This document shows, in pieces, positions 1 through 6,274 of a stretch of 12,366 bases of DNA. The notes under the pieces are model-generated. The model did not search any database. It was given only the letters and a program-made list of their open reading frames with translations, and was not told the DNA's origin. Within the stretch, counting starts at the first letter, position 1. Each line of letters opens with the position of its first letter. The position numbers and the translations under genes are program-made. The DNA comes from Salinicoccus sp. UBA3372 (lineage in GTDB: Bacteria; Bacillota; Bacilli; Staphylococcales; Salinicoccaceae), in assembly GCA_002360325.1 (NCBI GenBank), contig DEQG01000061.1:6923-19288 (forward strand), written 5' to 3'.

Positions 1-572
1 AAAACGTCGATGCCTGACGTCGCCGTAATCCTCTCAGGGCACGTCAAAGTCAGTTCAGGGTCGACGATTGCGGCTGTCGGATAAAGCCCCGGGCCGATCA
101 GCGGCACTTTCAAACCGTTCGACTTATCGCTGATGACACTCGCCGGCGTCACTTCAGAAGCCGATCCGCTCGTTGTCGGAATCGCAATGAGCGGCAGTGC
201 GCGGCTGAAATCCTCATGTTCAAGCAGATGATTGATATCTATGCTCTGCAAATAAACTGCACATGCCGCCTTTGCTGCGTCCATCGTCGAGCCCCCGCCG
301 ATCGCAATGACACAGTCCGCTTCATGCTGTTCCATGACATTGACGATTCTCTGTACATTGTCGAGCGTCGGATTCGGTTCGATATCTGTGACGACATCTT
401 TTATCTTTTCACCCAATTGAGACTTGACCAGCCGGTGCAGACCATTTTTAATCTGAGAATTCGACATCACGATCACATAAGAAGAATAATCATAAGATGA
501 TAAAACATCATTTAATTCTGAAAATATTCCCTGACCAAAATGAATCTGGACCGGGTGCTGAAATGAAAACAT
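1..572 (-). CDS. Iron-containing alcohol dehydrogenase, C-terminal part missing at window edge
   Basis: The reverse strand from an ATG at 572 reads open to the window edge, giving 190 residues of a group III (iron-dependent) alcohol dehydrogenase, a family of about 380-400 residues. The N-terminal Rossmann-like domain carries the nucleotide-binding GGGS (residues 92-95, in IAIGGGSTMDAAK) and the family segment IPTTSGSASEVT (131-142). Asp189 in SGID matches the first metal ligand; the later histidine ligands lie outside the window. These enzymes reduce aldehydes or oxidise alcohols with NAD(P)H in the cytoplasm, but the substrate cannot be told from this half. A strong ribosome binding site (AGGGGAG, about 577-583) supports the start. 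A TATGAT element on the minus strand (597-602) may be the -10 box, but no good -35 box was seen. The gene follows the PTS terminator, so it is probably its own unit. Confidence 0.9.
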   Translation of the reverse strand, partial: MFSFQHPVQIHFGQGIFSELNDVLSSYDYSSYVIVMSNSQIKNGLHRLVKSQLGEKIKDVVTDIEPNPTLDNVQRIVNVMEQHEADCVIAIGGGSTMDAAKAACAVYLQSIDINHLLEHEDFSRALPLIAIPTTSGSASEVTPASVISDKSNGLKVPLIGPGLYPTAAIVDPELTLTCPERITATSGIDV

Positions 573-626
573 AGCCACTCTCCCCTTTTCTTAAATATCA
601 TAGTATCATTTTTAACCTATATGTAA

Positions 627-654
627 TTAAAAAAGCACCTCATCCGAGGTGCTT
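627..654 (-). terminator. Rho-independent terminator of the PTS permease gene
   Basis: A perfect 9-bp stem (AAGCACCTC, 633-641, pairing with GAGGTGCTT, 646-654) has a 4-base loop. Read on the minus strand it is followed by six T residues. It lies 11 bases past the stop codon of the EIICB gene and separates it from the alcohol dehydrogenase gene. Confidence 0.9.
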
Positions 655-664
655 GAATTTAAAT

Positions 665-2128
665 CTATACAAGTTTCTTCATTTCTTCGGCGACGTGTTC
701 CACTTCTGTACCGACAACTACCTGGATATTATTTTTACCCGGTCTGACGACTCCGTGGATGCCCGCTGATTTCAGCTCATCTTCGTCGACTTTTGAATCA
801 TCGTTGACGTTGACGCGGAGACGCGTCGTACAGTAATCGATCGTATCGATGTTCTCCGGACCGCCGAGACCGATCAGCAGCTGATCCGCCTTGCGTGTGT
901 ATTTGTCTTCCCCGCGTGATGCCGGGACATCATCTGAGTCCACCGTTTCACCTTCTGTGCTGACAACTGCATCATCACGGCCAGGTGTTTTGAGATCCAG
1001 TATAGGGATCAATGCCCTGAAAATGACATAGTACAGAACAAAGAATACAAGACCCTGCACAAGCAGCATCCATGGCTGATTGGCAATCGGGTTATTCAGG
1101 CTGAGCAGCATATCGACCAGCCCTGCACTGAATCCGAATCCTGCCGTCCATTCAAATGTCGCTGCGATAAACATCGATACACCCGTCAACAGCGCATGCA
1201 CGACATAAAGAATCGGTGCCAAAAACATGAATGAGAATTCCATCGGTTCTGTCACACCTGTCAGGAATGATGTCAATGACAAAGTGATCAGCATTGAAGC
1301 TGCCACTTTTTTATACTGTGATTTTGCCGTATGGTACATCGCAAGTGCAGCACCCGGCAGTCCGAACATCATAATCGGGAAGAACCCTGCCTGATAACGG
1401 CCGGTGATCCCCTGTTCACCTGTACCGGATAAGAAGTTTGGAATATCATTGATTCCGACCGTCTCCCACCAGAAAATGGAGTTCAGGGCGTGATGCAGTC
1501 CGGTCGGTATCAGAAGTCTGTTCGCAAAACCATAAATCCCCGCGCCCAGAGCACCCATGTTTAAAATACCTTCGCCGAATGATACAAGCGCGCCGTAAAG
1601 GAACGGCCATACGAAATATAAAATCAGACTGACGAAAATCATGACGAATGAAGCAATGATCGGAACCGCCCGGCGGCCGCTGAAGAACGCAAGGTACTCA
1701 GGCAGTTTCACATCACTGAATCTGTTGTACAATGCTGCAGAGATCAGACCGGTAATAATACCGATCAGCACGTTATTTTCAATGACCCCGAATGCGGCAT
1801 CGATCTCATCCGGTGAAGTACCAGTATACATTGCGACTGCATCCTGGCCGAGTAATGTGATGACGACTAAAAATGATACCAGTCCGGAAAGAGCAGCCGC
1901 CCCGCTCTTATCCTTAGACATGCCGAATGCCAGACCCACCGCAAAGATCAGCGCAAGATGATCCAGGATGGCGTTACCTGCATTGATCAGAATCGCAGCT
2001 GCCAAGTTATTTTCTCCCCAGCCGTCCGGGTCAATCGCATATCCGATACCGAGTAAGATTGCCGCTGCAGGTAATACTGCAACCGGTAACATAAATGAAC
2101 GGCCCATGTTTTGAATGTAGCGTAACAT
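665..2128 (-). CDS. nagE: PTS permease, N-acetylglucosamine-type EIICB
   Basis: This 487-residue membrane protein of the glucose/GlcNAc PTS superfamily transports a sugar and phosphorylates it on entry. Residues 1 to about 385 form the EIIC domain of multiple membrane helices, with the family TGVTEP motif around 290-295 (Glu294 expected at the sugar site). A charged linker of about 30 residues follows, then an EIIB domain (about 415-487) with Cys433 in DYCTTRLR as the phosphocysteine. No EIIA domain is fused, so the phosphate must come from a separate glucose-type EIIA encoded elsewhere, as in staphylococci. The ATG at 2128 follows AGGGGG at a good distance. GlcNAc specificity is inferred from the N-terminal sequence and from the divergent nagA; a related hexose or glucosamine is the main alternative. 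The transcript ends at the hairpin just downstream. Confidence 0.9.
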   Translation of the reverse strand: MLRYIQNMGRSFMLPVAVLPAAAILLGIGYAIDPDGWGENNLAAAILINAGNAILDHLALIFAVGLAFGMSKDKSGAAALSGLVSFLVVITLLGQDAVAMYTGTSPDEIDAAFGVIENNVLIGIITGLISAALYNRFSDVKLPEYLAFFSGRRAVPIIASFVMIFVSLILYFVWPFLYGALVSFGEGILNMGALGAGIYGFANRLLIPTGLHHALNSIFWWETVGINDIPNFLSGTGEQGITGRYQAGFFPIMMFGLPGAALAMYHTAKSQYKKVAASMLITLSLTSFLTGVTEPMEFSFMFLAPILYVVHALLTGVSMFIAATFEWTAGFGFSAGLVDMLLSLNNPIANQPWMLLVQGLVFFVLYYVIFRALIPILDLKTPGRDDAVVSTEGETVDSDDVPASRGEDKYTRKADQLLIGLGGPENIDTIDYCTTRLRVNVNDDSKVDEDELKSAGIHGVVRPGKNNIQVVVGTEVEHVAEEMKKLV

Positions 2129-2179
2129 TGTTTTCCCCCTAAATAATTTAATGATAAAATACTATGTAACACAATGTTT

Positions 2180-2207
2180 CTGACATAAATATACCATATA
2201 GTATAAG
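2180..2207 (+). promoter_or_regulatory. Candidate nagA promoter
   Basis: CTGACA (2180-2185) and TATAAG (2202-2207) are separated by 16 bases and resemble the vegetative -35 and -10 boxes. They would give a leader of about 60 bases before nagA. The minus-strand promoter for the PTS gene must lie in the same gap, but I could not choose among several AT-rich candidates. Confidence 0.5.
2190..2205. promoter_or_regulatory. Near-palindromic candidate operator between PTS gene and nagA
   Basis: TATACCATATAGTATA is a 16-base inverted repeat with seven of eight pairs matching; only C2195/A2200 mismatches. It overlaps the candidate nagA -10 box and sits between two divergent GlcNAc genes, the position expected of a local repressor site. 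GlcNAc genes in Firmicutes are commonly controlled by a GntR-family NagR, but I cannot confirm that this matches its site. No regulator gene lies in the window. Confidence 0.4.
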
Positions 2208-2274
2208 ATGTATAAATAAACACTTTCGTTTACAGTAATTTATTTTGTGAATTTTGTTTCAAAAGGAGCCTGTG

Positions 2275-3423
2275 ATGTCTTTACTTATAGAAAATGTAAC
2301 ACTCGTTACACATGAGAATGTTTTTGAAAATAAATGGCTGCTGATCGAGGAGGATAGGATTTCTTCTGTCGGACAGATGCCTGATGTGCCCGTTGCGGAT
2401 AAAACAATCGACGGCAGCGGCAAATATCTTCTGCCGGGTGCATTTGAAATTCATATTCACGGGGCGAACGGCGTGGATGCGATGGATGCGGATGAAAATT
2501 TCATCGAAAAAATCAGCAGTCACCTGCCGACAACAGGAACGACGTCTTTCCTTGCGACGACGATGACCGGCACTTTCGAAAATATAAGATCATCCATTGA
2601 AAATTTATCTGATTATAACTACAGCGCCGGCGCTGAAATGCTCGGCATTCATCAGGAGGGCCCGTTCATATCCACAAAACACCCCGGGGCCCAGGACCCA
2701 AAATATATACTGCCGCCGGATGCGGATGATATCCGTACGATGCAGGAGTTATCGAATCATCAGATTCGTCTGATCACCTATGCACCGGAAGAGGACCCCG
2801 GTCATGAATTTCTCTCTGCTCTGAATGACTTGAACATCATTCCGTCTGCCGGACATACTGATGCAACCTATGAGCAGCTGGGAAAAGCATACCGTCATGG
2901 ACTCAGACATATTACCCATCTTTATAACGGCATGCGCGGACTCCATCACAGAGAACCCGGTGTCGTCGGCTACAGTTATTTAGGCGATGCTTATGTAGAA
3001 ATCATTGCAGACGGTGTGCATTCGAAGCCTGAAATGGTCCGTCTCGCCTATGACAATATCACATCTTCAAGAATGATCATGATTACCGACGCCATGCGCG
3101 CCCAGGGGCTCCCGGACGGTGAATATGACCTCGGCGGCCAGAACGTACATGTGAACGGCAATGAAGCCCGCCTCGAGAGCGGTGCTTTGGCAGGCAGCGT
3201 GCTGACGATGGAACAGGCGGTTAAAAACATGTTCGAATTTACGGATTGCGGCTGGACGGATATTGTAAAAATGACTTCTTATAATGCACTGAAATCACTC
3301 GACATGCTGGCCTGCAGAGGACTGCTCGAGGCAGGTTATCCTGCGGATCTGGTGATGTATGATAAGGATAAGGAGCTCACGATGACGATTGTGAGAGGCG
3401 AAGTTTATTACGAAAATCATTGA
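2275..3423 (+). CDS. nagA: N-acetylglucosamine-6-phosphate deacetylase
   Basis: This 382-residue cytoplasmic enzyme hydrolyses GlcNAc-6-phosphate to glucosamine-6-phosphate and acetate, the first step after PTS import. It is an amidohydrolase-fold protein of the usual family length. Visible metal and active-site residues are His60 and His62 (EIHIHG), Glu128 (HQEGPF), His194 (SAGHTDA), His215 (THLYNGM), His249 (DGVHSKP) and the catalytic Asp272 (ITDAMRAQG). The ATG at 2275 is chosen because AAGGAG (2263-2268) lies six bases before it; the frame is open back to a TTG at 2254 that would place this site inside the gene. It is divergent from the PTS permease, and together they bring in GlcNAc and deacetylate it. 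The next enzyme, the deaminase NagB, is not in the window. Confidence 0.96.
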   Translation: MSLLIENVTLVTHENVFENKWLLIEEDRISSVGQMPDVPVADKTIDGSGKYLLPGAFEIHIHGANGVDAMDADENFIEKISSHLPTTGTTSFLATTMTGTFENIRSSIENLSDYNYSAGAEMLGIHQEGPFISTKHPGAQDPKYILPPDADDIRTMQELSNHQIRLITYAPEEDPGHEFLSALNDLNIIPSAGHTDATYEQLGKAYRHGLRHITHLYNGMRGLHHREPGVVGYSYLGDAYVEIIADGVHSKPEMVRLAYDNITSSRMIMITDAMRAQGLPDGEYDLGGQNVHVNGNEARLESGALAGSVLTMEQAVKNMFEFTDCGWTDIVKMTSYNALKSLDMLACRGLLEAGYPADLVMYDKDKELTMTIVRGEVYYENH

Positions 3424-3428
3424 AAATA

Positions 3429-3453
3429 AAAACACCCGTCACCCGGGTGTTTT
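3429..3453. terminator. Bidirectional terminator between nagA and the zinc-ribbon gene
   Basis: A 10-bp stem (AAAACACCCG, 3429-3438, pairing with CGGGTGTTTT, 3444-3453) has a 5-base loop. Its A-rich left flank and T-rich right flank make it usable in both directions, serving the converging nagA and zinc-ribbon genes. The stop codon of the minus-strand gene (3439-3441) lies in the loop, so the final codons of that gene form one arm. Confidence 0.85.
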
Positions 3454-3756
3454 CATATTGTAATCATATTTTTTGAATTTGATGGTCAGTGGTATAAACA
3501 GGAATATATACAGAACTATCAGTATGCCGGTGATGAGCACAGAAGTGTTCACCGGCAAGTGCATGAAGGGGACGACGATGAAGACGAGTACCGCGAGTAC
3601 GATGACCGCCAGATAGTCGAAAATGACCGATATGGTGGCAGGCTCTATATATTCTTTACAGTCCGGACATTTTATCCGTGTTCTGGGTTTTAATGCGTAC
3701 CCCAATAATTTTTGTTTATACGTCCACTGATGGCCGCACATCGGACATTTTGCCAC
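3439..3756 (-). CDS. Zinc-ribbon membrane protein (CxxC-x22-CxxC, two helices)
   Basis: This 105-residue protein starts with a zinc-ribbon module, Cys4-Pro-Met-Cys7 and Cys30-Pro-Asp-Cys33, separated by 22 residues. It resembles the short staphylococcal and bacillar proteins named for a cxxc-20-cxxc pattern. Two hydrophobic stretches follow (about 43-65 and 71-92), then a basic tail, so the ribbon probably faces the cytoplasm. The function is unknown. The start is a GTG at 3756 with a modest GGGGTGG ribosome binding site; the next ATG would remove Cys4, so it is not the start. The gene lies 30 bases after the thiamine-binding-family gene on the same strand and is probably co-transcribed with it. 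It ends inside the shared terminator hairpin. Confidence 0.8.
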   Translation of the reverse strand: MAKCPMCGHQWTYKQKLLGYALKPRTRIKCPDCKEYIEPATISVIFDYLAVIVLAVLVFIVVPFMHLPVNTSVLITGILIVLYIFLFIPLTIKFKKYDYNMKTPG

Positions 3757-3786
3757 ACTTCCACCCCGTTACATGTTTAATCGGTT

Positions 3787-4092
3787 TTATTCCTCTTCGT
3801 CAAACTCATAATAGTCTTTTAGAATATCTTTGATTTCAACTTTTTCATTGGATTGAACCAGCTTGATGTTGGTGATTACACTGTCGCAGCCCTCTTCATT
3901 AAGGTGGCTGTTCAGTTTTTTCACCAGGTTCAGCAATTCGTCGATATTACCTTCGATTGTCGTTTCCATCGGGCCGACAAAGTGAGTCAGACCGCTGTTT
4001 TCAATGATATCGATCGAGCTGTCAATATAAGAGTATGCTTTACTTTGACTTGGATGCTGCGGGAGCAATTGAACACTCATAATATAATTCAT
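3787..4092 (-). CDS. Thiamine-binding-family protein (MTH1187/DUF77 type)
   Basis: This 101-residue soluble protein matches the small ferredoxin-like-fold family once called DUF77 and now thiamine-binding. Its marks are the N-terminal strand MSVQLLPQ, the segment Y-I-D-S-S-I-D-I-I-E-N-S-G-L, the central GPMETTIEG and a helix leading to an acidic C-terminus. Family members form oligomers and some bind thiamine or related hydroxymethylpyrimidine compounds; the physiological role of this type is not settled. The ATG at 4092 has a consensus AGGAGG about eight bases upstream. A perfect TATAAT on the minus strand (4115-4120) is a plausible -10 box, although no convincing -35 box was seen. It appears to lead a two-gene unit with the zinc-ribbon gene. 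No thiamine transport or synthesis genes are nearby. Confidence 0.85.
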   Translation of the reverse strand: MNYIMSVQLLPQHPSQSKAYSYIDSSIDIIENSGLTHFVGPMETTIEGNIDELLNLVKKLNSHLNEEGCDSVITNIKLVQSNEKVEIKDILKDYYEFDEEE

Positions 4093-4119
4093 GATTAAAT
4101 CCTCCTAATTAATAATTAT

Positions 4120-4148
4120 ATGACTTACTTTTATGATAACATTATTAA
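4120..4148 (+). promoter_or_regulatory. Candidate promoter of the two-helix membrane peptide
   Basis: ATGACT (4120-4125) and TATTAA (4143-4148), 17 bases apart, each match four of six consensus positions. The spacing and location fit the gene starting at 4199. The call rests on short motifs only. Confidence 0.35.
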
Positions 4149-4159
4149 AAATGGATGAC

Positions 4160-4174
4160 TAATAATCATTATGC
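4160..4174. promoter_or_regulatory. Candidate Fur/PerR-type box
   Basis: TAATAATCATTATGC matches 11 of 14 defined positions of the 7-1-7 Fur-family box TGATAATnATTATCA, and equally many of the PerR version, with an exact ATAAT-C-ATTAT core. It lies just downstream of the candidate promoter and 25 bases before the membrane-peptide start, where a repressor could block transcription. AT-rich sequence makes chance matches likely. Confidence 0.35.
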
Positions 4175-4198
4175 ATAAAAATCACACTGGAGGGCTTT

Positions 4199-4402
4199 AT
4201 GGATACTAAAGCGTATAAATGGCTCAATTTCATACTCACTTTCATTGCAGCAATCGCAATCTATTATTTTTTGCATGACAGCATTTCCGAGCAATTCAGA
4301 ATTCCGCTCATGATCGGACTCGTCATCATCGTCGTTGTCAGTCTGATTGTCACTTTCAGACGCGAAACGCCCGGGCGCGGAAAAGATGATGATATTAAAT
4401 AA
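4199..4402 (+). CDS. Small two-helix membrane protein, function unknown
   Basis: This 67-residue protein has two hydrophobic segments (about 9-26 and 36-54) joined by a short polar turn. Its C-terminus is charged (RRETPGRGKDDDIK) and probably cytoplasmic. I do not recognise a family. It is preferred over the antisense open frame because it has a clear ribosome binding site (TGGAGGG, about 4187-4193) and a regular membrane-protein composition. It is a single-gene unit: the gene to its left is divergent and the gene to its right converges. A possible Fur-family box precedes it. No convincing terminator lies in the 63-base gap after it. Confidence 0.7.
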   Translation: MDTKAYKWLNFILTFIAAIAIYYFLHDSISEQFRIPLMIGLVIIVVVSLIVTFRRETPGRGKDDDIK

Positions 4403-4460
4403 TGGCGGGAAACTCATGGTCATGTCGGCTTGACTCCTATTCTCATTTGGCCGATAGACA

Positions 4461-4474
4461 GGCGGTTAACCGCC
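4461..4474. repeat. Perfect 14-base palindrome at the glycosylase stop codon
   Basis: GGCGGTTAACCGCC is a perfect inverted repeat without a loop, centred on the TAA stop of the minus-strand glycosylase gene. No T-run follows on either strand, so it is not a standard terminator. It may be chance, because its left arm is set by two glycine codons. Confidence 0.5.
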
Positions 4475-5344
4475 GAGCGCACTCCACATATATAAAGTCC
4501 CGTACATGCCGAACCGGCCCCACTCATCTGTAATTTCATTTACGTACTTTTTAGTGGGCGCGGCGTCCATGCCATCAACCAGTTTGATGGCGTTTTTTAT
4601 TCCCGCGTCTCCGATGGGTACGGCGTTTCTGAATTTCAGCGTGCGCATCAGGACGGTGTTGGCGCTCCACGGTCCGATGCCGCGGAACGATGTCAGATGC
4701 CTGAACACGTCATCGTAATCCTCGAACGTCTCCAAATATGATTTCGACAACTCACCGGACTCCACACTCGCAAGTACGCCTTTGATGTACTCCGTTTTTC
4801 TCGTGGAAATCTGCATCCCCCGCAGCACTGCACTGTCAATCGCAGCAACCTCACCGGCATCCGGCATCAAATAAAACTTCCTGCCGTCATATTCAACAAA
4901 ATGCCCACAGTATTCAACCACTCTTCTTTTCAATACATACGCAAAGCTTTTTGTAATCTGCTGGCCGAGTATCGACCACAGAAAAGCATCGGCGATATCC
5001 ACTTTTCCGACCATACGGTATCCGTAGTGATCATCAATCAGCCCGCCGAGCCGCTGATCTTCTTTCGCAAACTGATAAAATCCATCCAGATCATAATCAA
5101 GATCCAACCAGTCTTCACAGTAGCGCTTAATCTCATCAGCGCTCACACCCTCATTTACAAGCATCTCGATATTCACGCCGCCGCCGGCAGATTCACTCAG
5201 CTTCATCAGCACTTTATTACCGCGAAACCACTCCGCTTTATAAATCGCATCATCGATCACTCTGTACAGACAGTCATCCTGATGCTTCATATAATCGAGA
5301 GTTTCATCAAAACGGTAAGGACCGTCCGCTTTTATTTCCATCAT
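4466..5344 (-). CDS. AlkA-like DNA-3-methyladenine glycosylase (HhH-GPD family)
   Basis: This 292-residue protein fits the AlkA branch of base-excision repair glycosylases, which remove alkylated bases from DNA. An N-terminal domain of about 100 residues precedes the HhH-GPD region with WSILGQQIT (123-131). The helix-hairpin-helix is FRGIGPWSANT (220-230), and the catalytic aspartate is probably Asp246 in PIGDAGIKNA, aligned with the Asp of AlkA. No iron-sulfur cysteine cluster is present, unlike Nth or MutY. The start ATG at 5344 overlaps the stop of the upstream peptidase gene by four bases (ATGA), with GAGAGG just upstream, so translation is probably coupled. A second in-frame ATG follows at once. 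The stop codon lies at the centre of a 14-base palindrome, and no clear terminator follows. Confidence 0.88.
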   Translation of the reverse strand: MMEIKADGPYRFDETLDYMKHQDDCLYRVIDDAIYKAEWFRGNKVLMKLSESAGGGVNIEMLVNEGVSADEIKRYCEDWLDLDYDLDGFYQFAKEDQRLGGLIDDHYGYRMVGKVDIADAFLWSILGQQITKSFAYVLKRRVVEYCGHFVEYDGRKFYLMPDAGEVAAIDSAVLRGMQISTRKTEYIKGVLASVESGELSKSYLETFEDYDDVFRHLTSFRGIGPWSANTVLMRTLKFRNAVPIGDAGIKNAIKLVDGMDAAPTKKYVNEITDEWGRFGMYGTLYMWSALGG

Positions 5345-6213
5345 TTTCTGCCTCTCACAGTATCACCCTGCACAGGTTCACGGCCGGATGCGAACTGGAT
5401 TCTGACGGAGTCGGATTCATGGGGCTCTATACCGTTCATCACATGGAAATGGAGGTGCGGCATATCAGACGCACCGCTGTTGCCGCACTGGGCAATCATT
5501 TCGCCAGTTTCGACCGTATCTCCCACTTCAACAAGAATCGAATTGTTTCTGAGATGAGCAACCAGCGAATACTCACTATTAGCATGTTCGATGATGATTG
5601 CATTGCCTTCCGGCGCTTCAAGGTTCATCTTCAGCGGTTCATTGTCAGGAATACCGTCCAATATCCTGACGACTTTCCCCGCCCGCGGTGCTGCCACCGG
5701 CCGGTTGAAAGCATAATAGGACGTGAGTTCATCCGGATTGCCGTCATGCGCCCTGCCGCCTATTTTCCGGATGAAGTCATACGCATAACGCTGGTGTCTG
5801 TGCGGATAATGATAATTGACAAAATTGTTCGTGCCGCCCCACAGAACGAACCATTCCTCGGTAAACGGCAGCTGATACCTGTTGATCGTCAGCTCCCGGT
5901 CCGTCTTAAACTTCTCATAAATATCAAATTGGACACCGATGATTTCACCCTCATTGTTAAAAGCGGTCACGATCATCCGTTCGGTCTTATCATCCACCCA
6001 GCAATACCGCTTCACCCCGGGCTCCAACTGTGACTGATGCTTTAAATTGAATTTTTCAGTACCCTCTTCAAAACCCGCGGCAGCCTCGACGAAATCTTCC
6101 AGCGACATCTGCTTTTTAAATGCAGAAATCGTCTGCTTGTATATCTGTTCAAAATTTCTAAACGAAAAATGGTAGCCGAATTCTTCAGGATATATATTCT
6201 GATTCATTATCAT
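5341..6213 (-). CDS. M23-family metallopeptidase with no export signal
   Basis: This protein is 290 residues from the chosen ATG at 6213. The N-terminal half (to about 110) looks like a DUF3887-type domain. The C-terminal half is a LytM/M23 peptidase domain: Asp146 in YAYDF, with nearby histidines (His135, 138, 140) as candidate partner ligands, and His253-x-His255 in PHLHFH. M23 enzymes normally cut peptidoglycan cross-bridges or process cell-wall proteins outside the cell. Here no signal peptide, lipobox or membrane helix is seen from any in-frame start, which is odd. The ATG at 6213 has AAGGA seven bases before it; a frame start at 6243 has no ribosome binding site. The gene runs directly into the glycosylase gene with an ATGA overlap. 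Confidence 0.82.
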   Translation of the reverse strand: MIMNQNIYPEEFGYHFSFRNFEQIYKQTISAFKKQMSLEDFVEAAAGFEEGTEKFNLKHQSQLEPGVKRYCWVDDKTERMIVTAFNNEGEIIGVQFDIYEKFKTDRELTINRYQLPFTEEWFVLWGGTNNFVNYHYPHRHQRYAYDFIRKIGGRAHDGNPDELTSYYAFNRPVAAPRAGKVVRILDGIPDNEPLKMNLEAPEGNAIIIEHANSEYSLVAHLRNNSILVEVGDTVETGEMIAQCGNSGASDMPHLHFHVMNGIEPHESDSVRIQFASGREPVQGDTVRGRK

Positions 6214-6234
6214 ATCACCGTCCTTAATAGTTTT

Positions 6235-6263
6235 ATCATACATAAAAAAAGCGGACCCGTCAC
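6235..6263 (-). promoter_or_regulatory. Candidate promoter of the peptidase-glycosylase pair, within the preceding terminator
   Basis: On the minus strand GTGACG (6263-6258) and TATGAT (6240-6235) are 17 bases apart, with four and five consensus matches. The -35 box lies in the loop region of the lipoprotein gene's terminator, and the terminator T-run forms part of the spacer. A start would fall near 6228, ahead of the ribosome binding site. Confidence 0.45.
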
Positions 6264-6274
6264 GGCATCCACTT
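6244..6274 (-). terminator. Terminator of the binding-lipoprotein gene
   Basis: On the minus strand AAGTGGAT (from 6274) pairs with the GTCCGCTT side, including a G-T pair. Two further C-G pairs lie beyond a single bulged G, the loop is about five bases, and a run of seven T follows. The hairpin begins within the stop codon (6274-6276). Confidence 0.75.

Noticed and set aside
216..500. Plus-strand open frame of 94 codons
   Set aside because: It lies opposite the alcohol dehydrogenase gene, whose motifs are clear; the product has no recognisable features.
2219..2234. Catabolite-response (CcpA) site
   Set aside because: Only the left half TGTAAACG (minus strand) matches the consensus; the right half fails at most conserved positions.
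4169..4423. Minus-strand open frame of 84 codons opposite the membrane peptide
   Set aside because: It is the antisense of the two-helix gene, which has the better ribosome binding site and a regular membrane-protein composition.
4901..6033. Two long plus-strand open frames (218 and 204 codons) opposite the glycosylase and peptidase genes
   Set aside because: The minus-strand frames carry catalytic motifs and proper ribosome binding sites. The plus-strand products are low-quality antisense translations rich in Ile, His and Arg.
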